A DNA stretch of 64,000 nucleotides from Zunongwangia profunda SM-A87 (GTDB lineage: Bacteria; Bacteroidota; Bacteroidia; Flavobacteriales; Flavobacteriaceae). The stretch spans positions 496,001 through 560,000 of the forward strand of contig NC_014041.1 of NCBI RefSeq assembly GCF_000023465.1, given 5' to 3'. The notes under the pieces are model-generated. The model did no database searches and was not told the origin of the DNA. It saw only the letters and a program-made list of their open reading frames with translations. The stretch's first letter is position 1, and each line of letters opens with the position of its first letter. A program made the position numbers and the translations under genes. Below are positions 42,442 through 51,087 of the stretch, one piece after another.

Positions 42442-43764
42442 TTAAATCTCCACCTGTCTTTTTCGGTTTATAAATCCGTAGAAGAAAATATAGGCATACG
42501 CCACCATTACTAAAACAAAGGCAATACTAAAGCCAAATCTATCGGTTAAGAAGCCAAAAGAAGGAGGTAAAACAGCCCCGCCAACAATCATGGTGCATAA
42601 CACACCGGATCCTTGCGGTTTATCATCGCCCAAACCATCTAAAGCCAAACTAAAAATCGTTGGGAACATAATAGAGTTGAATAATCCAACGGCAATGATT
42701 GTCCACATCGCGATTACACCCACAGAAAGATTGGAAATATTTACCATTAAAATAGCAAAAGCAGCAAATGCGCATAAGACAACTGCCGGATTGAAAATTT
42801 TAGTTAGATAAGAGCCTATAAACCTTCCAATCATGGCACCGGTCCAGTAAAATGTTACAAACACTCCTACTACGGCCATATTGCTCGCATTTTCTAAACC
42901 TGTATCTAAGATCCACTGTGCGATATTGCGTAAATATGGAGTCGATTTTATAATTTCTGAAAGCTCCAGGGTTAAGAAATAGTTTACCATATAACTTCCC
43001 AGTGCCACTTCAGCTCCAACATAAAAGAACAATCCAACTGCACCCAGCATTAGATTTTTGTTTTTAAGCACTTTTCTGTAATCGTTAGATGCTGCAGTAT
43101 TACCTACTTTGGGCAAGTTTACAAATGCAAAAACCAGTGCGATAACCGCTATAAATATAGCGATCCCCAAAAACGGTTTTTGAACCGCTCCGGCTTCGGC
43201 GATGTAATAGGCTTTTTGCTTGGCTTCAGATAAAGCATCAATTTCTGCGGTGCTCATTACTTTGTCTCTTAGGATAAATAGTGCGCCAATTGCCGGCGCA
43301 ATAGCAGTCCCTAAAGAGTTGAAAGCCTGGGAAAGGTTAAGCCTGCTTGATGCCGATCTTTCCGGGCCTAAAATGGTAACATAAGGATTGGCGGCTACCT
43401 GTAGAATGGTAATCCCGCCGGCCAGTACAAAGTATCCTAGCATAAATACCCAGAAAACTCTGAAGGAAGCTGCGGGCCAGAACAGTAAACAACCGGCCGC
43501 CATGGTGCTTAAGCCTAAAATGATCCCTTTTTTATAGCCGATTTTGGATAATATATATCCTGCAGGAATCGACAATACAAAGAATGCCCCAAAAAAGGCA
43601 AACTGTACCATCCCCGCCTGAAAATAACTAAGGGTGAATACTTCTTTTAATCTTGGGATTAGTGAATCTACAAGTACCGTAATAAATCCCCATAAAAAAA
43701 ACAGAATGGTTAAAAATAGAAATGCGGTGCGGTAAGATTTATTGGTGTTTTGTGCTGTGCTCAT
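42442..43764 (-). CDS. Sugar MFS transporter (FucP/GluP-like)
   Basis: A 440-residue protein with about 12 membrane helices and a short cytosolic linker. The N-terminal FLFLTILFFLWGFITVLVDSLIPRLKEVF is the fucose/glucose-galactose permease signature (helix 1 with the 'WGF' and 'DxLxPxLK' motif), and GGITILQVAANPYVTILGPE and SLGTAIAPAIGALFIL follow. The sugar is unknown; L-fucose, glucose, galactose or N-acetylglucosamine all occur in this family. It follows the glycosylasparaginase gene by 19 bases, so both are likely in one operon. Confidence 0.88.
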   Translation of the reverse strand: MSTAQNTNKSYRTAFLFLTILFFLWGFITVLVDSLIPRLKEVFTLSYFQAGMVQFAFFGAFFVLSIPAGYILSKIGYKKGIILGLSTMAAGCLLFWPAASFRVFWVFMLGYFVLAGGITILQVAANPYVTILGPERSASSRLNLSQAFNSLGTAIAPAIGALFILRDKVMSTAEIDALSEAKQKAYYIAEAGAVQKPFLGIAIFIAVIALVFAFVNLPKVGNTAASNDYRKVLKNKNLMLGAVGLFFYVGAEVALGSYMVNYFLTLELSEIIKSTPYLRNIAQWILDTGLENASNMAVVGVFVTFYWTGAMIGRFIGSYLTKIFNPAVVLCAFAAFAILMVNISNLSVGVIAMWTIIAVGLFNSIMFPTIFSLALDGLGDDKPQGSGVLCTMIVGGAVLPPSFGFLTDRFGFSIAFVLVMVAYAYIFFYGFINRKRQVEI

Positions 43765-43783
43765 AAATTATTGAACCTGTAGG

Positions 43784-44758
43784 TTACAGGTAGCTTTTAC
43801 ATTGTACATTTTTGTTTTCGCCGTCTTGGTATTTAGCGTAAGAGAATCCTTTATGAATACTATATCCGCCAACTTTACCATCTTTATTAATAGCTATAAA
43901 ACAGGCCTGGAAATCATTGTAATTATCATTCTTTTTTACAATTCTTTCTATAGCTTCCTTACAGGCTTCTTGCGGAGATTTTCCGTTTCTCATTAGTTCT
44001 ACCACCAGAAAGCTGCCAACACTTTTCATAATGGCTTCTCCCATTCCGGTAGCAGCGGCGGCTCCAACTTCGTTGTCTACATATAATCCAGATCCTATAA
44101 TTGGGGAATCCCCAACGCGACCGTTCATTTTATAGGCAAGACCAGATGTTGTACAGGCTCCTGCGATATCTCCGTCTTTATCAATACAAAGCATCCCAAT
44201 GGTATCATGGTTTTCGATATTGATAATGGGTTTGTATTTTTTTTCTTTAAGCCATTCTTTCCAGGCCTTTTCAGAATCTTCAGTAAGAAGATTTTGTTTT
44301 TTAAATCCGTTTTGAATGGCGAATTGCAGAGCACCTTCGCCGGCCAGCATTACATGTGGAGTGTCTTCCATCACTTTTCGAGCGACAGAAACGGGATGTT
44401 CTATATGTTTAAGATAGACCACAGAACCCGCGTTTCCGTTAGGCGCCATGATACAGGCATCTAGCGTTACATTACCGTCACGATCTGGAGCACCACCATT
44501 TCCTACGGTGGTATTTTTTAAATTGGCTTCTTCAACCATTACGCCTTGTTCTACAGCGTCTAAAGCTGATGTACCATTATCCAAAAGCGCTCCGGCTCTT
44601 TTGGTAGCTTCGTGAAAATTCCAGGTAGCAATGGCAATGGGAAGTGAAGATTTTTGCGTGTTTGAAATTTCCGAAATGTTCTTTGCAAAAATTGAAGGTG
44701 TAGTTCCTAACACAGCCCCCGTTATTCCTGCTTTTTTAATAAAATTTCTACGTTTCAT
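43784..44758 (-). CDS. Tat-exported glycosylasparaginase (N4-(beta-N-acetylglucosaminyl)-L-asparaginase)
   Basis: A 324-residue Ntn-hydrolase. The N-terminus MKRRNFIKKAGITGAVLGTTPSIFA is a twin-arginine signal. The nucleophile is Thr186 in NHDTIGMLCIDKDGDIAGACTTSGLAYKM, where autoprocessing gives a new N-terminal Thr. GRVGDSPIIGSGLYVDNEVGAAAATGMGE forms the substrate pocket. It cuts the bond between Asn and the first GlcNAc of N-glycans, or isoaspartyl peptides in related enzymes. The sugar transporter next to it supports the glycan role. Confidence 0.85.
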   Translation of the reverse strand: MKRRNFIKKAGITGAVLGTTPSIFAKNISEISNTQKSSLPIAIATWNFHEATKRAGALLDNGTSALDAVEQGVMVEEANLKNTTVGNGGAPDRDGNVTLDACIMAPNGNAGSVVYLKHIEHPVSVARKVMEDTPHVMLAGEGALQFAIQNGFKKQNLLTEDSEKAWKEWLKEKKYKPIINIENHDTIGMLCIDKDGDIAGACTTSGLAYKMNGRVGDSPIIGSGLYVDNEVGAAAATGMGEAIMKSVGSFLVVELMRNGKSPQEACKEAIERIVKKNDNYNDFQACFIAINKDGKVGGYSIHKGFSYAKYQDGENKNVQCKSYL

Positions 44759-44960
44759 GATTCGTAGCTATAAGGTTTTAGCTGAGTATTTTGTCGGAAA
44801 GGTAGACTTTAAAGCGTAAACTCGCAATTTTAAGCCTGTTAATTTTATGATTTTATAATGATTGGCCTAGTGTTTACGGGCGTTACTACGTTAAATTAGT
44901 TCTAAAAATAACGATTAAAGATTTGATTAAAAGTACCTTCGCTAAATAAATTACTAATCT

Positions 44961-46175
44961 ATGCGCTGGCTGTTGTTTATTGCCTTTTATCTGCTTATTG
45001 ATATTTACGCTTACCAGGCGCTTAGAAGCCTTAATCGTTCCTGGTGGGTTGGAGGTATTTATTTTGTAATTAGCCTGGTGGTAATTGGTAATTTTATTTA
45101 TCAATGGCAGAGCTCTGGAGGTGGATTTTTTAGTGCGATAGGATTTGCTTTTGGGATCGTTTTGGCTTTTTTGCTGGCCAAGCTTGTGATAGTTCTCTTC
45201 ATGTTTGGAGAAGATATCGTTCGTTTTTTTATAGGTATTTTCCATGCGGTTTCGGATTCGGGATATAAGGCGCCGGGAAGACGAAAGTTTGTAAGCCAAA
45301 TTGCACTTGGGTTGGCGACCATTCCTTTTGTTTCGGTTTTGTACGGAATGTTTAAAGGAAAGTACGATTTTAGGGTATTGAATTATACCTTATACTTTGA
45401 AGATTTGCCCAGTGCTTTTGACGGATATCGGATAGGGCAGATAAGTGATGTGCACAGCGGAAGTTTCGATAATCACGAAAAGGTAGCTTATGGAGTAGAT
45501 TTGCTAAATAAGCAAGGGACCGATGTGGTCTTTTTTACCGGTGATTTGGTGAATAATAAAGCTACTGAAATGGAAGACTGGAAATCACTTTTTAGTACGG
45601 TGAAAGCTAAAGATGGAGTGTATTCGATTTTGGGAAATCATGATTATGGTGATTATGTAAATTGGAATAGTGCTGAAGAAAAGGAGAATAATCTTGATCG
45701 GTTAAAGGCAACCCACGCCGAGATGGGCTGGGACCTGTTACTAAATGAACATCGTTATGTAGAGAAAAATGGTGAAAAAATCGCCATTGTTGGTGTTGAA
45801 AACTGGGGAGGTGGTCATTTTAAGAAAGCAGGAGATCTGGATTTAGCCGGTAAAAATGTTGCTGCTGATGACTTTAAAATACTTTTAAGCCATGATCCTT
45901 CTCACTGGCAGGAAAAAGTGAAGCAAAACGACAAATTTTATCATTTAACTTTAAGCGGTCATACACACGGTATGCAATTTGGAATAGAAATCCCCGGTTT
46001 TTTGAAATGGAGTCCAGCGAAATATCGTTATAAAAACTGGGCAGGGATTTATAAAGAGAACAATAAATATATAAACGTAAACAGAGGTTTTGGGTATTTG
46101 GCTTTTCCTGGAAGGGTAGGGATATGGCCAGAAATTAGTGTAATAGAATTGCGAAAAGGTAGCGCTCCTGCTTAA
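44961..46175 (+). CDS. Membrane-anchored metallophosphoesterase
   Basis: A 404-residue protein with four to five N-terminal helices (about residues 1-115) and a calcineurin-type phosphoesterase domain. Metal-binding motifs are in order: GQISDVHSG (DxH), FTGDLVNNK (GDxxN), ILGNHDYGD (GNHD), LLSHDPSHW (H) and SGHTHGMQFG (GHTH). The substrate is unknown; related YkuE-like proteins are thought to act on lipids or nucleotides at the membrane. Confidence 0.88.
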   Translation: MRWLLFIAFYLLIDIYAYQALRSLNRSWWVGGIYFVISLVVIGNFIYQWQSSGGGFFSAIGFAFGIVLAFLLAKLVIVLFMFGEDIVRFFIGIFHAVSDSGYKAPGRRKFVSQIALGLATIPFVSVLYGMFKGKYDFRVLNYTLYFEDLPSAFDGYRIGQISDVHSGSFDNHEKVAYGVDLLNKQGTDVVFFTGDLVNNKATEMEDWKSLFSTVKAKDGVYSILGNHDYGDYVNWNSAEEKENNLDRLKATHAEMGWDLLLNEHRYVEKNGEKIAIVGVENWGGGHFKKAGDLDLAGKNVAADDFKILLSHDPSHWQEKVKQNDKFYHLTLSGHTHGMQFGIEIPGFLKWSPAKYRYKNWAGIYKENNKYINVNRGFGYLAFPGRVGIWPEISVIELRKGSAPA

Positions 46176-46314
46176 TTGTAATTAATTGTTATATTTGGTT
46201 ATAGCGTTTGGATTGCAAAAAGGAGAATGTTTTCTCATTAAACAATTTTATTCTCTTCTTTAATTCGAAAGAATCGAAGTATAAAACCTCAAATATCGAG
46301 TAAAGCTCAATTTT

Positions 46315-46611
46315 ATGTCAAAATTTGGAGAATTAGTAGGTTTAAATGTACCGGTACTTATCGATTTTTATACGGAGTGGAATGAGGCTTCAGTGAAAAT
46401 GCATCCTGTTTTAAGAGATGTAGCTTCGGCTGTAGGAGATAAAGCCAAGGTGATTAAGATCGATGTAGATAAGAATACGCAATTGGCTGAAGCACTTCGG
46501 GTAAAAGGTTTACCAACGCTTATGATCTATAAAAACGGGGAGATGCTTTGGCGTAAAAGTGGAGAACAGAATGCGGAGTCGATAATCGCACTTATAGAGC
46601 AGTACGCTTAA
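46315..46611 (+). CDS. Thioredoxin-fold protein without the CxxC active site
   Basis: A 98-residue thioredoxin-fold protein: VPVLIDFYTEWNEAS, the KVIKIDVDKNTQLAEAL helix, and the cis-Pro loop KGLPTLMIY. The normal WCGPC reads WNEAS (Trp22 to Ser26), and there is no cysteine elsewhere, so it cannot do disulfide exchange. It may be a binding or chaperone protein. It is convergent with the polysaccharide deacetylase gene, overlapping by four bases. Confidence 0.85.
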   Translation: MSKFGELVGLNVPVLIDFYTEWNEASVKMHPVLRDVASAVGDKAKVIKIDVDKNTQLAEALRVKGLPTLMIYKNGEMLWRKSGEQNAESIIALIEQYA

Positions 46612-47255
46612 GTTAAGGTTTTAAACTTCCAGGCCTTTTGAGAGTATTCTTCCAGAAGTTTTGGAAGGATATATTTTAAATTCTTTTCTGCTTTCAAGCT
46701 GTCATGAAAAACAATAATGCTGCCTGCCCTTATTAAATTCAGGGTGTTTTTAAGGCATTTTTCCGCATCATAGTTTTTATCATAATCACCCGTAATCACA
46801 TCCCACATCACGATCCTATAGTTAAGCTTGGTGATTTTGGCTGCTTGTTTGTTTTTGATTTTTCCGTAGGGAGGTCTAAATAATTTTTCTTCAGAACTCA
46901 ATGTTTTCTCGAGCTTAGATTCGATAATCCGTTCTGTTTTCCTGAAATTTTCCAGATAGTCTGAAGTGGAAGTTTTCCAGCCATTTAAATGATTGAAGGT
47001 ATGGTTACCTACAGCATGGCCTTTATCTTTTATTTTTTTAAATATTTCGGGATGTTTTCGAATATTATCTCCAATACAGAAAAAAGTGGCTTTTGCGGAG
47101 TACTTGTCCAGTTGTTCCAGAACCCATGGGGTGACTTCAGGAATAGGCCCATCATCAAAACTTAAAAACAACGTTTTTTCCGCAGCCACCCTTGAAAGTC
47201 TTTTAGGGTAGAGCTTTTTTAAGATCCACGGATATTTAAGGATAAAGCGGTTCAT
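46608..47255 (-). CDS. Polysaccharide deacetylase family (NodB-like) protein
   Basis: A 215-residue protein with a complete NodB domain: FLSFDDGPIPEVTPWVLEQL (metal Asp, catalytic Asp), GNHTFNH (metal His pair), RPPYGKIK and IIVFHDS. It removes acyl groups from a sugar polymer such as peptidoglycan or a surface glycan. No signal peptide is evident, though the first 20 residues are basic and partly hydrophobic. It lies after the GT117 gene on the minus strand behind a terminator. Confidence 0.88.
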   Translation of the reverse strand: MNRFILKYPWILKKLYPKRLSRVAAEKTLFLSFDDGPIPEVTPWVLEQLDKYSAKATFFCIGDNIRKHPEIFKKIKDKGHAVGNHTFNHLNGWKTSTSDYLENFRKTERIIESKLEKTLSSEEKLFRPPYGKIKNKQAAKITKLNYRIVMWDVITGDYDKNYDAEKCLKNTLNLIRAGSIIVFHDSLKAEKNLKYILPKLLEEYSQKAWKFKTLT

Positions 47256-47297
47256 AAAAAAAAGCCTTAAAACATCGAAAATCGATGTTTTAAGGCT
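47256..47297 (-). terminator. Terminator after the GT117 gene
   Basis: AGCCTTAAAACATCGA (47263-47278) and TCGATGTTTTAAGGCT (47282-47297) form a perfect 16-bp stem with a three-base loop. Eight A on the plus strand (47256-47263) give the T run on the minus strand. It lies a few bases before the deacetylase start. Confidence 0.85.
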
Positions 47298-47303
47298 AGA
47301 TTA

Positions 47304-50300
47304 TTATTGATCAGCATTGATAGCAATTGAATCCTGAGCGGCTTGTCCCTGATTAAGTTCCTGCTCTAATTGTTGTTGTCGTAATTGTTCTTCGGGAGAA
47401 ACTTCAGGTTCAATACCTTCTTCTTCCGAATAAAAATGCTGAAATTTTTTCAGGTAATTATTAAATTCTTCTGCTTTTTCTTTTACGATCTCTTCATCTT
47501 GATTTCTAACAAGAATATCTATGAGTCCGCGGTAGCGTTCAACATCTGTAAAGATCTCTTCAGCATAACGGCGCTGTCTCTGGAAGTCCCAAGTGCTATA
47601 CCAGTCTAGATTTTGCTTATATTTTTCAGCTACTTTATTCCAAAGTTCTCTTGCCTTTTCGTCTTCGCCAACTTTATAGTAACCATCAATAAAGGGTTCT
47701 AAAAGGGTGTAATATTCATAATAATCTACCGGCATATTCTTCATACCAAGATCAAGAATTTCTTTAGCACGCTCTTTATCGCTATCATTAAGAAGGTTTT
47801 CGACCAGGCGGGCGAGGTTGCTCCTGTAAGTGATCGAATTCTTGCGGGTTTCCGGATCATGGTAAATATTAGGATCTCCCATGTTGCCCCAATCCCAATG
47901 GGTTACGATATCGTACATTTTATCGGTGTTAAGCCTTCCCATATCAAATGGGTTTCTTGGATTAACCGGAGTTTTGATAGGAACAAGTTTATAAGCAACA
48001 CCTTCTAATTGAAGATAATCTTTCATCCATAGATAGTCATCGTCGCCATAGCTGCCACCGGTAAAATAAATTGGACGCTCCCAGTTATTGTTGGCAATAA
48101 TGTCTAACATTAACAGACGGTTTTTATAGATCAGATTAGAGCCAATTTCGATATCGATATGATCTACGATTTGATCGGCTTCGCTAGGATCTACAATTCC
48201 GTTTTTCAAAACAGCTTGCTTGTCTACAGGGATTCTTACATGTTTAGATGGGTAAGTGTTGAAAGTTTCGTCTTTAGAGTATTCCAGCTTGGTCCTTGGA
48301 TCGTCACTTTCAATGTAATTCATCCATTGTTTGATATTTAGGGTGTCCTGAGTGATCTCTCGGCCTACCACAATATCGTTTTTACCACTATAAAAATCAT
48401 GCTTTAATTGCGAAGGGATAGGATCACTATCAAAAGCTTTACGCTTCATCTGGTCGATATACCAATCTGTTGCAAATAAGCTGGTGTTTATAACTCTAAC
48501 ATCAAGCCTGTATCGTTCTATTTGCTGTGCATACCAAAGTGCGAAGGTGTCGTTGTCTCCAATAGTGAAAATAATTCCGTTTTCATCTACCGAGTCCAGA
48601 TACATTTTAGCCATCGCTAAGGCCGAATATTTATCTGATCGATCGTGATCATCCCAGTTTTCTGCAGCCATAATTCCCGGGACAATAAGTGATGCTATAA
48701 TAACAATTGGTGCAGCAAGTTTTGGGGATAGGTATTCTTTTAATTTGTCATAAATCGCGTACACCCCGAAACCAATCCATATCGCGAAGACGTAAAAAGA
48801 ACCTACCAGTGCATAATCTCGCTCTCTTGGTTCAAAAGGACGCTCGTTCAGGTAAATTTTTAGTGCTATACCAGTAAATAGGAAGAATACTAATAGCACC
48901 CAAAAATTCTTTTTGTCCCTGTTTAAATGAAAAAAGAATCCAATAAAACCTAAAATAAACGGTAAAAAGTAATATGTGTTTCTTGCCGGGTTGTTTTTTA
49001 CATCGTCGGGTAAATTATCCTGTGGCCCTAGATGCCATTCATCTATAGGTTTTATTCCGCTCAACCAGTTGCCATGTAAGTCGGTGTATTTTCCCTGAAT
49101 ATCATCCTGTCGTCCTACGAAATTCCACATAAAATAACGCCAGTACATATAACCAATCTGATATTCCAATAAATAAGAGAAATTAGCAGACGCAGAAGGT
49201 TTTTCAACATTGATGTAATCACTGAATTGTTGAAGAAATTTATGATAGTCGGAATTGTCAAGTTCGCCGTTCGAGTATCGTTGTTTAAATTGAGAAATAG
49301 CCTGCATTAAGCGTTCCTCGCCCTGGTATTCCTCTTTAACGGTAAATTGAAGCGGACCGGTAAGGTCCATATAGTTTGCGGCATGCTCTGTACTCCACAT
49401 TCTTGGAAGGAAGGTTTTGTGAGCATCGTCCAGGTTTTGCTTGGTATTCTTCCAGTCATTTATAATAATATATTTACCGAGCTCTTCATTTTTCTCATAC
49501 TTCGGTTTTTTATCACTATATGGATTTTCTGCATCTAGGCCAGCATACATCTCAGACCATTGCGGGCCGAAGAAAAGGTGCGTCTCACCATATTGCTCCC
49601 TGTTATAATAGGCCAGTAATTCTCTGGCGTTATCTGGGCTGTTTTCATTAATTACTGTGGGGGCATTGGATCTAATGGGCAGCATGATCCAACACGAGAA
49701 ACCAATTAATATAAAAAGAATACAGTGTAGGAGGGTGTTTACTTCGGTTTTTTTGTTTTTAATACTCCAATTAATTCCGAAGTAAAAAATAGCGATCATT
49801 GCTAAGAACGCTACAATGGTACCGGTGTTGAAAGGCATTCCCAGGGAGTTTGTAAAGAAAACCTCTGAAGCAGAGAAAAAGGTAAGTGTATAAGGTAATA
49901 ATAGTTTAAAAATAAAGAGCAGCACGGCTACTACTACAATATTGGCAATGATAAAATTCTTAATAGTAACTTTAGGATAGTTTTTAAAGAAATATAAAAA
50001 TCCGATGGCTGGGATGGTAAGAAGACCCATAAAGTGAATCCCGAAAGTGAGCCCTGTGACAAGAGAAATTAAAATTAACCATTTATTACCGCGGGACTCG
50101 AACATATCGCGTTCCCAAAGCAGTCCTAGATAAAACATGATAGACATTAAGCAGGCTGCTGCTGCATAAACTTCGGCTTCAACGGCGCTAAACCAAAAAC
50201 TATCTGTAAAAGTAAAAGCTAAAGATCCAACTGCTGCACTTCCCAAAACAGCAAGTTTTCCTGAAAAACTCAGACTTTCAGCAGGACCCGAAATTTTTCT

Positions 50301-50609
50301 TACGAGAATTGAGATCGACCAAAACATAAAAAGAATCGCAAAGGCACTGGCAAGGCCAGACATAAAGTTTACCATTAATGCGATATTTGAACTGTCTGGG
50401 GCAAAAGTAGAGAAAAAGGCACCTAACATCTGGTAAAGCGGGGCTCCCGGGGGGTGTCCTACTTCCAGATTGGCAGAAGTTGCAATGTATTCTCCCGCAT
50501 CCCAAAAACTTGCGGTAGGCTCTAAGGTCGAACTATAAGTAAAAAGTGCGATTGCAAAAACCACCCAACCGGTGATAATATTCCACTTTTTAAAGCTGAA
50601 TTCTGTCAT
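47304..50609 (-). CDS. DUF2723 / GT117-type membrane glycosyltransferase
   Basis: An 1101-residue protein with an N-terminal polytopic region (about 10-12 helices in residues 10-640) that starts KWNIITGWVVFAIALFTYSSTLEPTASFWDAGEYIATSANLEVGHPPGAPLYQMLGAF, the DUF2723 signature with the GEYI and HPPGAP motifs. The large C-terminal part is soluble, includes FTIGDNDTFALWYAQQIE, and ends in a helical repeat-like region. The family is proposed to be a polyprenol-phosphate-sugar-dependent protein or glycan glycosyltransferase in Bacteroidota. Acceptor unknown. Confidence 0.85.
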   Translation of the reverse strand: MTEFSFKKWNIITGWVVFAIALFTYSSTLEPTASFWDAGEYIATSANLEVGHPPGAPLYQMLGAFFSTFAPDSSNIALMVNFMSGLASAFAILFMFWSISILVRKISGPAESLSFSGKLAVLGSAAVGSLAFTFTDSFWFSAVEAEVYAAAACLMSIMFYLGLLWERDMFESRGNKWLILISLVTGLTFGIHFMGLLTIPAIGFLYFFKNYPKVTIKNFIIANIVVVAVLLFIFKLLLPYTLTFFSASEVFFTNSLGMPFNTGTIVAFLAMIAIFYFGINWSIKNKKTEVNTLLHCILFILIGFSCWIMLPIRSNAPTVINENSPDNARELLAYYNREQYGETHLFFGPQWSEMYAGLDAENPYSDKKPKYEKNEELGKYIIINDWKNTKQNLDDAHKTFLPRMWSTEHAANYMDLTGPLQFTVKEEYQGEERLMQAISQFKQRYSNGELDNSDYHKFLQQFSDYINVEKPSASANFSYLLEYQIGYMYWRYFMWNFVGRQDDIQGKYTDLHGNWLSGIKPIDEWHLGPQDNLPDDVKNNPARNTYYFLPFILGFIGFFFHLNRDKKNFWVLLVFFLFTGIALKIYLNERPFEPRERDYALVGSFYVFAIWIGFGVYAIYDKLKEYLSPKLAAPIVIIASLIVPGIMAAENWDDHDRSDKYSALAMAKMYLDSVDENGIIFTIGDNDTFALWYAQQIERYRLDVRVINTSLFATDWYIDQMKRKAFDSDPIPSQLKHDFYSGKNDIVVGREITQDTLNIKQWMNYIESDDPRTKLEYSKDETFNTYPSKHVRIPVDKQAVLKNGIVDPSEADQIVDHIDIEIGSNLIYKNRLLMLDIIANNNWERPIYFTGGSYGDDDYLWMKDYLQLEGVAYKLVPIKTPVNPRNPFDMGRLNTDKMYDIVTHWDWGNMGDPNIYHDPETRKNSITYRSNLARLVENLLNDSDKERAKEILDLGMKNMPVDYYEYYTLLEPFIDGYYKVGEDEKARELWNKVAEKYKQNLDWYSTWDFQRQRRYAEEIFTDVERYRGLIDILVRNQDEEIVKEKAEEFNNYLKKFQHFYSEEEGIEPEVSPEEQLRQQQLEQELNQGQAAQDSIAINADQ

Positions 50610-50867
50610 TTGTTATATTCTTGAATCTTGTGTGGCGAATTTAATAATAAAAATATTGAACGCCTTAATAACGCTGATGTAAAGTGTTTTATTTTTTGTG
50701 ATTTCAGGTGAGAATGATGATAGCAATGCTTCTTTTTAGCTATTTTAAAATAAATAACGAGAAAAATAGCGATAGCTTTAGCTTGTTGATATTCTGTATT
50801 TTGAGGAATTACTTGTTTTTTGAACTGAAAAAAATGTGAGGGATAATTAAATTTTTTTTGAAAAATA

Positions 50868-50898
50868 TTTGTGGAAATGAAACTTTGTTTTAAATTTG
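50868..50898 (+). promoter_or_regulatory. Promoter of the tRNA-Gln gene
   Basis: TTTG (50868-50871), 19 bases, TAAATTTG (50891-50898): full consensus. Transcription would start about 10 bases before the tRNA. Confidence 0.8.
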
Positions 50899-50915
50899 CA
50901 TCCGCATTACAGCAA

Positions 50916-50988
50916 TGGCCTATGGTGTAACTGGCAACACGTCTGGTTTTGGTCCAGAAGAGTCTAGGTTCGAGCCCTAGTAGGCCAA
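50916..50988 (+). tRNA. tRNA-Gln (anticodon UUG)
   Basis: The acceptor stem TGGCCTA pairs with TAGGCCA (50981-50987). The anticodon stem TCTGG/CCAGA encloses the loop TTTTGGT, giving anticodon TTG (UUG, Gln). The T arm CTAGG-TTCGAGC-CCTAG is perfect. The discriminator base is A, and CA follows it, so the 3' CCA is not fully encoded. Confidence 0.97.
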
Positions 50989-50997
50989 CAAGAAAAA

Positions 50998-51022
50998 GCC
51001 CTCAATTTTGAGGGCTTTTTTA
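50998..51022 (+). terminator. Terminator after tRNA-Gln
   Basis: GCCCTCAA and TTGAGGGC with a two-base loop, then seven T (51016-51022). It ends the single-tRNA transcript. Confidence 0.9.
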
Positions 51023-51023
51023 T

Positions 51024-51053
51024 TTTGATCAGGCTTAGGATTATTTATCTTTG
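51024..51053 (+). promoter_or_regulatory. Promoter of the SLC13 transporter gene
   Basis: TTTG (51024-51027), 18 bases, TATCTTTG (51046-51053), 34 bases before the ATG. Confidence 0.7.
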
Positions 51054-51087
51054 ATTTTTGGAAATACTAACTATAACCTGAAATTTC

